This document shows, piece by piece, positions 24,333-32,500 of a DNA stretch of 33,311 bases. The position numbers and the translations under genes are program-made. This stretch comes from an uncultured Bacteroidota bacterium (GTDB taxonomy: Bacteria; Bacteroidota; Bacteroidia; Bacteroidales; CG2-30-32-10): assembly GCA_903889915.1 (NCBI GenBank), contig CAISZK010000056.1, positions 1 through 33,311 of the forward strand, in the 5' to 3' direction. The notes beneath the pieces were generated by a model. That model worked only from the letters and a program-made list of their open reading frames with translations. It was not told where the DNA came from and ran no database searches. Position 1 is the first letter of the stretch; each line of letters starts with the position of its first letter.

Positions 24333-25010
24333 TTAAGTTCTGAAACAAGATGACATGCGTATAAATTGGTCGGAATTCAAGCGATGCGGTTCTGTGTTCG
24401 GAGCGACAAGCACTGTACCTGCGGGAATTGATTTGCATGCGATAGTACCTGCACCAAGCATACACTTTTCGCCAATATTGACTTCGTGTCCCACTACCGC
24501 ACCCAAACCTATAAACGAATTTAAGCCCATTCTTACACTGCCGCCAATCAGACAGCCGCCCGTGAGCCAGCAATTATCTTCAATAACCGCATGATGCCCA
24601 ATCATGGCGCCGCCCCAAACAAATACATTATTTCCAAATTTTACACAGGGTTGAATTAAGGCTCCGTCCATAACAATACTGTTTTCGCCCAGGCTAAAAT
24701 TTCCTTTTACTGATGGACTTTGATAATTTGCAAACACGTATCCATTCTCCTTAAAGAAATCTATTTTAATTCTGCGTAATTGATTCATTCCCTGATAACC
24801 AACAGCAACAAAAACTTGGTAGTCAGAAGATGGATATTGCGCTGCACATTCAGATAATTTAACAACCGGTTTATTATTAAATTGCTTAGACGATTTGAAT
24901 ACATCATCTACAGCATAAGCGCAAATTTCAAATTCACTATCTCTTTCAAAAAAATAGGAAATGCATTCTGAAATTTTTCCCGTTCCGAACATTAATAATT
25001 TTTTCTTCAT
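24333..25010 (-). CDS. NeuD/PglD-type left-handed beta-helix sugar acyltransferase
   Basis: 225 residues. The N-terminal ~80 residues form the PglD/NeuD Rossmann-like nucleotide-sugar domain (MKKKLLMFGTGKISE ... YQVFVAVGYQGMNQLRR). Residues about 95-215 are hexapeptide repeats of a left-handed beta-helix: NSIVMDGALIQPCVKFGNNV, then FVWGGAMIGHHAVIEDNCWL, then IGGSVRMGLNSFIGLGAVVG, then ACKSIPAGTVLVAPN. The GHHAVIED histidines are the likely catalytic base region. Homologues acetylate, or use other acyl-CoA or acyl-ACP donors on, the C4 amine of nucleotide-activated 4-amino-6-deoxy sugars. It partners logically with the VioA-like aminotransferase. It overlaps the adenylation gene by 4 nt. Confidence 0.87.
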   Translation of the reverse strand: MKKKLLMFGTGKISECISYFFERDSEFEICAYAVDDVFKSSKQFNNKPVVKLSECAAQYPSSDYQVFVAVGYQGMNQLRRIKIDFFKENGYVFANYQSPSVKGNFSLGENSIVMDGALIQPCVKFGNNVFVWGGAMIGHHAVIEDNCWLTGGCLIGGSVRMGLNSFIGLGAVVGHEVNIGEKCMLGAGTIACKSIPAGTVLVAPNTEPHRLNSDQFIRMSSCFRT

Positions 25011-26563
25011 TTACTATACTCCTCTTTTAATTTTAATCTGTCAATTTTACCGTTCATATTTTTAGGCAAATATTCCAAAAATACATATTCGTCAGGAATC
25101 ATATATGAAGGCAATAAGTTTAATAAATCCATAGTGATCTTATTTTCATCATTAACATTTGAACTTACAAAGGTAACAATTTTACCAATATCCTGTTTTG
25201 ATTTTACATACACTACAGCATTTTCCTCAATATATTTTAAAGAACCAATCGCGTGTTCAATCTCTTCCAACTCGATACGATAACCCATTCTTTTGATCTG
25301 GTTATCTTTTCTTCCACAAAAATATAATAATTTATCCACATTATTTATACTTACCAGGTCGCCACTTTTATAAATAATTTCTTTATGATCTGTAATAAAA
25401 GGATGTTGCACAAAAACCTCTGCTGTTTGTTCAAGGCTATTTACATATCCTAAACCAACATTTGGTCCTGTAATAAATAATTCACCTATCTCACCACTAT
25501 CAGTGATTTTTCCAAATTCATCAAGTATCAGAAATCCAAAACCGGGTAACATTTCACCAAGCGGTAGCAATTCATCCTTCTGCATATCTGATGCCGTAAC
25601 TTCATATGACGAACAGATACAAGTACATTCTGTCGGGCCATAAACATTAATAAATTTGATTCGATTACCCCACAACTCCCACAAATTCCTCAATTGATTT
25701 TTCGGGAATCCTTCACCACCAAATGATACAATTCTTAAGCATAAAAGGTCATTTTTATTTAAAGCTCTTAATTTTAGTGCGTAAACCAGCATGGAAGGAA
25801 CGCTAAACCATATTGTTGGTTTAATAATATTTAGTATGTCAATCAATTTACGAGGATTCCTTGCCAGGCTTTCAGTCACCGGAACTAATGAAGCCCCACT
25901 AAATAATGATGCATAAAAATCAAATACGGAATTGTCGAAGTGCATTGGATTAATGTTTGTGAAAACATCATCTATGCTTGTATTATAAGCAATTTTTGTC
26001 CAGGCAATAAACCTTAAAATATTTTCATGAGGAATTACAACACCTTTTGGAAAACCAGTTGATCCCGAAGTAAACATTATATATGCAGGAGCAATTCCAG
26101 GGACATTAAAATATGTATCAGACAATGAACTTTTGTGAATATTCAAATTGCTTATAAATTCATTGGAGTTAAAATCAACAATTTTGTTTTCCGGAACACT
26201 ACAGGATTTCAAATTTTCAGTATATGTGCTCTCCGAAAAACACAATACAGGCTTGCATATTGCAATCATTTTTTTCAAGCGTTCTAAAGGGCTGTTATAA
26301 TCAAGATTAGAATAAACCGCACCGATTTTTAAACAAGCAATCATCAAGGCATAAGCCTCAACTGTTTTATTATTGAATATTGCAATTACCTCACCTTGTT
26401 TCAATCCAATCTTTAATAAATAATTTGCAATTTTACATGAAAGCTCATTTAGCTGTCCATATGAAATACAACTGCCGTTCAATAATTTCAAAGCAGGTTT
26501 TTCCTGGTTGGCAGTGGCAATTTCAACAAAAAGGCATCCAAGATTATGTACAGATTTATTCAT
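25007..26563 (-). CDS. stand-alone amino-acid adenylation enzyme (DltA/NRPS A-domain-like)
   Basis: 518 residues, a complete ANL-family enzyme: A3 MFTSGSTGFPKG (163-174), A4 HFDNSVFDFYASL with Asp210, A5 NVYGPTECT (307-314), A6 GELFITGP, A7 YKSGDLV, A8 RKDNQIKRMGYRIELEEIE, and A10 NGKIDRLKL with catalytic Lys506. The FDxS aspartate equals the residue that holds the alpha-amino group in NRPS A domains and DltA, so an amino acid substrate is favoured over a fatty acid. No condensation or carrier domain is fused; the ACP is encoded separately three genes on. Its presumed reaction is amino acid + ATP, then an aminoacyl thioester on that ACP. It overlaps the WbqC gene by 8 nt and the acyltransferase gene by 4 nt, so expression is coupled. 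Confidence 0.9.
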   Translation of the reverse strand: MNKSVHNLGCLFVEIATANQEKPALKLLNGSCISYGQLNELSCKIANYLLKIGLKQGEVIAIFNNKTVEAYALMIACLKIGAVYSNLDYNSPLERLKKMIAICKPVLCFSESTYTENLKSCSVPENKIVDFNSNEFISNLNIHKSSLSDTYFNVPGIAPAYIMFTSGSTGFPKGVVIPHENILRFIAWTKIAYNTSIDDVFTNINPMHFDNSVFDFYASLFSGASLVPVTESLARNPRKLIDILNIIKPTIWFSVPSMLVYALKLRALNKNDLLCLRIVSFGGEGFPKNQLRNLWELWGNRIKFINVYGPTECTCICSSYEVTASDMQKDELLPLGEMLPGFGFLILDEFGKITDSGEIGELFITGPNVGLGYVNSLEQTAEVFVQHPFITDHKEIIYKSGDLVSINNVDKLLYFCGRKDNQIKRMGYRIELEEIEHAIGSLKYIEENAVVYVKSKQDIGKIVTFVSSNVNDENKITMDLLNLLPSYMIPDEYVFLEYLPKNMNGKIDRLKLKEEYSK

Positions 26564-27263
26564 TGTCCACTAAAGAATATTGATTTAACAAACAATTAAT
26601 CTCCTCTATTGAATTATGCATCATCACATCAATTATTGACAACCAGGGCATAAATAAACCACCGCCTTGATTATATTCTATATTATTGCTTTTTAAAAAA
26701 AACAATTGTATGTTTTTTGCCATGAAATCTTTTTTATTATAAAGTTCAATTCCACCGATAGGATTAATATATTCGGTAGCATTCTCCCTTACGGAAATTT
26801 CAATTATTTTTTCCTTTCCCTTTAACTGTTTAGTATTATAACTGCTGGAAGTTTTGATAATGTGGGTACCAATACGTAAATATTCACAAAGTTTTGATAT
26901 GCTATAAAAAAGGTATTCTGATAAATGATTGTTTTCAAAACGGATAATATTTTCAACAAGTGGAAATACTTTAACAAACATCGGTGACTTTCTATAAGCT
27001 GTGCTAATAGTTTTCAATAATTTATCTTTCCACTTTGTATCAATGACGAGATTAATCTCATTTATGAGTTTATTTTGTGAAATTTTTTCAAGAGGGATTG
27101 TGAATAGATATTCTTTTTGATTAAACAAAATTCTGTTTCTATTGATCCATCCCTTTTTAATAAAATTCACATCATCCAATATCACAAATTTATCCACAGC
27201 ATTGATCAATTGGAAATAACCGATATATGGTAGAAAATATGGTTGCATGATGGCTAGTTTCAT
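26556..27263 (-). CDS. WbqC-family protein
   Basis: 235 residues. The opening MKLAIMQPYFLPYIGYFQLI and DKFVILDDVNFIKKGWINRN are diagnostic of the WbqC family, and the closing FMPWLSIIDVMMHNSIEEI is equally typical. Members occur in O-antigen and other glycan loci, often beside sugar aminotransferases; I know of no firmly established reaction for the family as a whole. Here it is sandwiched between the aminotransferase and the adenylation enzyme, with an 8-nt overlap with the latter. I infer it may transfer the carrier-bound (amino)acyl group to the sugar amine, but nothing in the sequence proves this. No signal peptide or TM segment; cytoplasmic. Confidence 0.88.
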   Translation of the reverse strand: MKLAIMQPYFLPYIGYFQLINAVDKFVILDDVNFIKKGWINRNRILFNQKEYLFTIPLEKISQNKLINEINLVIDTKWKDKLLKTISTAYRKSPMFVKVFPLVENIIRFENNHLSEYLFYSISKLCEYLRIGTHIIKTSSSYNTKQLKGKEKIIEISVRENATEYINPIGGIELYNKKDFMAKNIQLFFLKSNNIEYNQGGGLFMPWLSIIDVMMHNSIEEINCLLNQYSLVDNE

Positions 27264-27270
27264 ATTAATT

Positions 27271-28374
27271 TTATGCCTTAATGATTTTGCAAACTTTCTT
27301 TACAGATGATATTTCAAGGTCTGGATAAATAGGTAGGCAAAGCACTTTTTCTGCAATATCATTGGCAATTTTCAGATTCTCCTTATTAGCAGTTTCCAAC
27401 CCTGCGTAAGGTGCATAATTGCTAATAAGAGGATAAAAATACCGACGCGTAAAAATTCCCTGCGCTTTAAGTTTCTCATAAACCTCGTCTCTGGATTTCA
27501 TTAACTTATGGCAATCAATTAAAACAGGGAAATAAGAAAAATTATAATCAATATTTTCAGCTATTTTCATGCAAGTAATGCCAGGTGTAGCATATAACTC
27601 CTCTTGGTAAAATTCTGAAATCAGTTTTCGTTTTTCAATGGACCTGTTAATATACTTAAGCTGTAGCAAACCCATAGCAGCCTGCACTTCATTCATTTTG
27701 GCATTAATACCTGGAGCTACAACAGTAACTTCATCGTGAAAGCCAAAATTCTTTAAATCATCAATATGCTGTTTCATTTCAGCATCATGGCATATAATTG
27801 CACCTCCTTCAAAGGTATTAAAAACCTTAGTTGCATGAAAGCTTAATATGGAAAGGTCACCCCAATTACATATTGAAATGTCATCTTTTTTTACTCCAAA
27901 AGCATGTGCAGCGTCATAAATCAGTTTAAGTTTATTGGTTTCCGCAATTTTTTTAATTTTTTCATGATCACATGGATTTCCATAAACATGTACGGGTAGA
28001 ATAGCAGTAGTAGCGGGAGTTATTAAAGCTTCAATTTTCTCAGGATCAATTGTAAATTGATTATTTTCAATATCACAAAAGACCGGTTTTATCCCATTCC
28101 AGTGTAAACAATGAGTAGAAGCTACAAAACTAAAGGGAGTGGTAATTACTTCGCCCGTAATTTTTAATGCCTGAAGAGCTGTTATTAAAGCAAGAGTGCC
28201 ATTAGCAAATAATGAAATATAATTTACTCCTAGGTATTCGCAAAGTTTTTTTTCTAATTGCTGGTGAAATTGTCCATTATTGGTAAGAATATGACTTTCC
28301 CATATTTTTTCAAGGTATGGGATAAATTCCTCAAGCGGAGGCAGAGCGGGTTGTGTAACGTATATGGTTTTCAT
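27271..28374 (-). CDS. vioA: VioA-like DegT/DnrJ/EryC1/StrS sugar aminotransferase
   Basis: 367 residues, full length for the PLP-dependent DegT family. It starts KTIYVTQPALPPLEEFIPYL; LTNNGQFHQQLE, LFANGTLALITALQAL and ITTPFSFVASTHCLHWNGI are close to dTDP-4-amino-4,6-dideoxyglucose transaminases (VioA). Asp154 in YDAAHAFG holds the PLP pyridine nitrogen, and Lys183 in SFHATKVFNTFEGGA forms the Schiff base. It likely converts a dTDP- or UDP-4-keto-6-deoxy sugar to the 4-amino sugar using glutamate. The 4-keto precursor enzymes (RmlA/RmlB type) are not in the window. It overlaps the upstream methyltransferase gene as ATGA (28371-28374). The symbol is by resemblance; exact sugar and nucleotide are unproven. 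Confidence 0.85.
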   Translation of the reverse strand: MKTIYVTQPALPPLEEFIPYLEKIWESHILTNNGQFHQQLEKKLCEYLGVNYISLFANGTLALITALQALKITGEVITTPFSFVASTHCLHWNGIKPVFCDIENNQFTIDPEKIEALITPATTAILPVHVYGNPCDHEKIKKIAETNKLKLIYDAAHAFGVKKDDISICNWGDLSILSFHATKVFNTFEGGAIICHDAEMKQHIDDLKNFGFHDEVTVVAPGINAKMNEVQAAMGLLQLKYINRSIEKRKLISEFYQEELYATPGITCMKIAENIDYNFSYFPVLIDCHKLMKSRDEVYEKLKAQGIFTRRYFYPLISNYAPYAGLETANKENLKIANDIAEKVLCLPIYPDLEISSVKKVCKIIKA

Positions 28375-29198
28375 TTATTTACAATATACAGAACTGAACG
28401 ATGATGAATTCCACATTTATTAAAGGTCTCCTCCCCAAAATAATTGATGTCGAATTCACTAATTTTAAATCCTGCATTATTTAATTTATTTTTAAATCCG
28501 GGCTTTGAATACATACGAACATGATCGTTTTGCCCATAATACTTCCATCTTAAATCGTCAGTGTTATAATCATCACATTCTAAATCTTCTTCTAATAATA
28601 AGGCTAATGGAACCATAATAATTGCAAATCCATCTGGTTTCAAAATTCTATATATTTCAGAAATAGCTTTTCTGTCCTCCACAACATGCTCAAGTACATG
28701 CGAGCATAAAACGATATCATAACTGCCATCTTTATACATAGGCATACATGTAATATCAACTTTGTCATCAGCATTTTCCATTTTTAAATCTGTTGATCTG
28801 TAATTTACTTTTGGAAAACTTTTTATCCAATTCGATAAATTCTGATCAGGTGCAATATCTAAAAAAGTAACTTCTTTTGTTTGTTTTTCAAATACCGCTT
28901 TCAAATAGAGTGCGTATAATCTATTTCTGTCAGAACTATAACAGTTAGAACAATAATATTTTAAATAATGAAACGTTTCTGAATGAAAAAAAGAGTGTAC
29001 ATTTTGAACTTTATCTAATTTTTCAAAATAAAAATCTTGTAATCTTTCAAAATGAGTAATATTTTCATTACAAACAGGGCAATAAAAATTCTTTTCAGTC
29101 ACATTCAAAAGATTTCCATTTTGTTGTGTGTTTAAGATTTGTTTTTTTATATAATCTTTAATATATGTTGGAATTAATTTTTTAATGAAATTTGTCAT
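28371..29198 (-). CDS. zinc-ribbon SAM-dependent methyltransferase, first gene of the glycan operon
   Basis: 275 residues. A basic amphipathic N-terminus (FIKKLIPTYIKDYIKKQI) precedes two cysteine pairs, CPVC (40-43) and CSNC (83-86), that likely bind zinc, followed by SSDRNRLYALYL, the usual pattern in this methyltransferase group. The Rossmann core has a degenerate motif I, FLDIAPDQN (112-120), then RSTDLKM, CSHVLEHVVEDRKA (165-178) and ILKPDGFAIIMVPL. The end is marked by GIHHRSVLYIV. It probably methylates a glycan or nucleotide sugar. As the first gene downstream of the palindromic promoter candidate at 29350-29373, it is translationally coupled to the aminotransferase. Confidence 0.85.
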   Translation of the reverse strand: MTNFIKKLIPTYIKDYIKKQILNTQQNGNLLNVTEKNFYCPVCNENITHFERLQDFYFEKLDKVQNVHSFFHSETFHYLKYYCSNCYSSDRNRLYALYLKAVFEKQTKEVTFLDIAPDQNLSNWIKSFPKVNYRSTDLKMENADDKVDITCMPMYKDGSYDIVLCSHVLEHVVEDRKAISEIYRILKPDGFAIIMVPLALLLEEDLECDDYNTDDLRWKYYGQNDHVRMYSKPGFKNKLNNAGFKISEFDINYFGEETFNKCGIHHRSVLYIVNK

Positions 29199-29349
29199 TT
29201 TCGCTTTTCATTTGAAACATAATAGTTCTTATTAAAATTACCTACTAATAACAACGAATCAAATTAGGCATAGTAAAATGTCTGATTATTGTTATTTTTA
29301 TTGTATGAAACATGCATGCATACATCCATAAGAACCATCCTCTAAATTG

Positions 29350-29373
29350 ATGCAAAAATAGCTATTTTTGCAT
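29350..29373 (-). promoter_or_regulatory. 24-bp perfect palindrome containing -7 boxes on both strands
   Basis: The half-site ATGCAAAAATAG (29350-29361) is followed immediately by its exact complement CTATTTTTGCAT (29362-29373). Read on the minus strand it contains TATTTTTGCATC, matching the Bacteroidota -7 box TAnnTTTG, about 155 nt upstream of the operon start at 29198. A clear -33 box is not visible. The symmetry also fits a dimeric regulator operator, so promoter plus operator is the leading reading; a transcript hairpin is the alternative. Confidence 0.5.
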
Positions 29374-29493
29374 GACTGTATCCTTTTTTAACCTTTATTG
29401 TAACTCTAAAATCTTGATAATTTAAGATATGTATTAAACATATTCCATGGATTGTTGATATGTTAAGCTTAAAGAAGACATTGACTAATTCAA

Positions 29494-29515
29494 AATCTGA
29501 AAAGCTTCTCAGATT
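29494..29515 (-). terminator. hairpin after the second T9SS-cargo gene
   Basis: AATCTGA (29494-29500) and TCAGATT (29509-29515) are perfectly complementary. On the minus strand the hairpin lies 15 nt past the stop of the T9SS gene and is followed by TTGAATTAG, a weak T-rich tail. Confidence 0.42.
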
Positions 29516-29530
29516 ATCAATTCTTTCAAT

Positions 29531-32500
29531 CTAAAATTTCACAAACCTCAGAATTTTAAAATTATCTCTAAAGGTAATTCGATAAGTATAAACGCCGAGA
29601 TTCAACAATGATACATCTAGGGTAAGTTTATTTAGTCCTTCGACACCCATATCAGAATACACTTTTTTGATATAAGCTCCCTTTGCGTCATAAAGATCAA
29701 TTTGTACCTGATCAGCAAATGGTAGAATAAAATCAATGTGAACAAGATCGTTTACAGGAGTTGGATAAGGATCAAATGCCACAAAATGGCTTGTCAGTGC
29801 AAGGCATTGCTCATTGTTAGCCGGATTATCATCAGGGTTATAGTTCACAATTTCAGCTTCAACACAAATGTAATCTGTAGCCTGCTCCTGTGATATCTCA
29901 TATTTTGCATTAAATGTATAAGTGATGAGTTGTCCTGTAAGAAGAGGGTTCGTAAAATTAGACCATGTTTCTTTGAAAACAGTACCACCTGCAGTTTTTG
30001 CATAAATGTCAATTGCATAAACGCTTCGGGTGCCAAGGTTTGTTATATCAGCTGTGAGAGTAACGAAATTTCCCTGCGTTGTTGAACTAACATTGGTAAC
30101 AGCAATATCGGCTCTTGTTGGTATCACAAATATTTGTCTCGAACTGGAATCCTTGCAGCCATATTGATTTTGCACAACAAGAGAAACATTAAAGGTGTCA
30201 TTATACTGGTAGGTGTAACACGGGTCTTCCAGAGAACTGATCTCTCCGTTGCCAAAATTCCACAAATAATTAACTGCGCTGTCGGAATTATTAGTAAAAC
30301 AAACCTGAAGAGGAGCTATTCCATAGAAATTATCGGGTAAGAAATTGGAAACCGGAACAGGGAAAATATTTGCCATGGTATGTACTGAATCTTTGCAACC
30401 TGCACTGGATACTACTGTCAGAGAAACCGGAATACTTTCAACACCGTTGCTATGGAAAGTCATTGTGGGTGAAGTTAAAGTTGAGGTACCATAACTCCCA
30501 AAATTCCATAAATGTGAAACTATTGAATCCGGAGAATGCACTGTGCTGCTGTCATTAAAGGTAACCGGAGTATTTGAACAAATATCCCCAATAGTCAGTA
30601 TGGCATTAGGATATCCGTGAATAGTTACACTATCTGTCGCGGAAGAAACACATCCATTGATTGCTTTAACAGTTAGTGTTACTGGATAAGTACCGGCGCC
30701 ATTGATAAATATCGTACTTGGATTTTCCTGGTTGCTTGTTTGCCCATCGCCAAAATTCCAATTCCATAAATAAATTGAAGCTTGAGGTTGGGTATGAGAT
30801 GTGTCGCTGAAATATACTGGAGAACCATCACAAACATTATTGAACGAAAATCCTACGATGGGGGCGAAACGGACATGAACATTTTCATTAATAGAATTCA
30901 TACATCCATGATTGGAAATAACAACAAGGTGAACATTATAATTACCAACTGAATCAAATGTGTGTATCGGATTTTGGACCGAATCAATTTGTGGATTATT
31001 CGGATCATTAATTGTCCATTGCCAGATAGAATCATTTCCAAAAATACAGGTGGACTGATCATGAAATTGCAATGGAACATTTGTACAAGCTAGAAAAGGA
31101 GTGAATACAACCTGAGGTTTAGAATATAAATATACGGGTTCGGTAATAGTTTTAAAACACCCCTGATTAGTAACAACAGTAAGCGAAGTATTGTAGATAC
31201 CCGGAGTATTATAAAGATGGGTTGGGTTAGCATTTAAACTATCAAGATGCGATGTTGAAGTGTCACCAAAATTCCACAGAAAGTGATCCACACTGGCAAG
31301 AGGAGGAATTACCCATTGATTGGTAAAATGCGTTGGGTCCTGTTCACAAGCTGAGGAGGCAATGAATGAAACATAAGGATCGGTTCCATGAGTAATAATT
31401 TCTGATGTAAAATTGGCGGTACATCCCATATTATCAGTTATTGTTAAATGAAGTGAATCTCCTGTTGACAAATTATGTGTGATAGTATAATGAGTACTAT
31501 CTGAAACCAATGTTCCATCAGACCAAAGATAATTTACAGTTAAATTAGCACCGATAGCTAAGGAAATTGTATCCCCAATACATTTACTTAAAGAATTACC
31601 ACCAATAGAAACTTTTAATTTAAAACTGTCGGCAGAAACAACAATGTTTTTTGTAACAGAACAACCTAAATAGTCAGTAACAATAAGCCTTACAGTATCA
31701 GGAGCAATAGTAGAGAAAGAACTTGCTGTTGATGTAAGATTTTGCCAGTTGAAAGCGTAGGGAGAACTAAGACCGGTATTCAATGTAACACTCGAACCAA
31801 AGCAACCAATAGTATCATGAGCATGGATAATGGGTTTGTTTACAAAAATACTATCCACTGAAGAATAACCGCAACCTGTAGTCGCAGTCACACTGTAATA
31901 ACCACCTGTAGAAACCGAGATGGTTTGAGTAGTATCACCGTTTGACCAAATGAAATGTGAAAACCTGCTTCCTGCATCCAAAGTAACCGGGCATAAATTA
32001 TTTGAATAAATATCAGGTCCAAGGTTAACGGGTGCCACATACTGGCTCGGAAAATATTTTTGAAGAAGATAATTCTGAGTATTTATTAATTGCGTTGGTG
32101 TTAAGGAAGCATTACAAATAATGAGTTCTGCAATATCAACTGATGAGAAACCAATTGGAGGTAATGAACCACTTGCTGGCAATGAAGCGCCAAGCAGAAA
32201 ATTGAAAGTGGAGTTAATATTGTAAGATGGATAAATTGCCTTTTCTCCAAGAAGACTGCAACTATCATTCAGATACATTTTCGCATCTCCCCTTACAATG
32301 CGCGAATATAAAAGCTCATACATTCCATTTGTTCTTGGAACATCCATCTGATAATGAATATTGCTCTGATCATCATAATAGAAGTGAACCTGTTGCCCCT
32401 GATAATATAAACCATACCGGTTGGGTATAGCACCGGCTGCTGATTTGGTGAAATAAATAGCTACATCATTGCTGGCTTTTCCAACAATAAAAGCATAAAA

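Larger units (their letters stand above)
29199..29530. other. intergenic region upstream of the glycan operon
   Basis: 332 bp between the end of the T9SS-cargo gene and the first operon gene, both on the minus strand. It contains a terminator-like hairpin (29494-29515) close to the cargo-gene stop and a perfect palindrome with -7-like boxes (29350-29373). Both ends are AT-rich, and no small ORF with support was found. Confidence 0.6.

Noticed and set aside
24319-24573. N-terminal extension of the ACP frame
   Set aside because: The extension is the antisense-free shadow of the acyltransferase gene in another frame; the ATG at 24318 gives a normal-length carrier protein.
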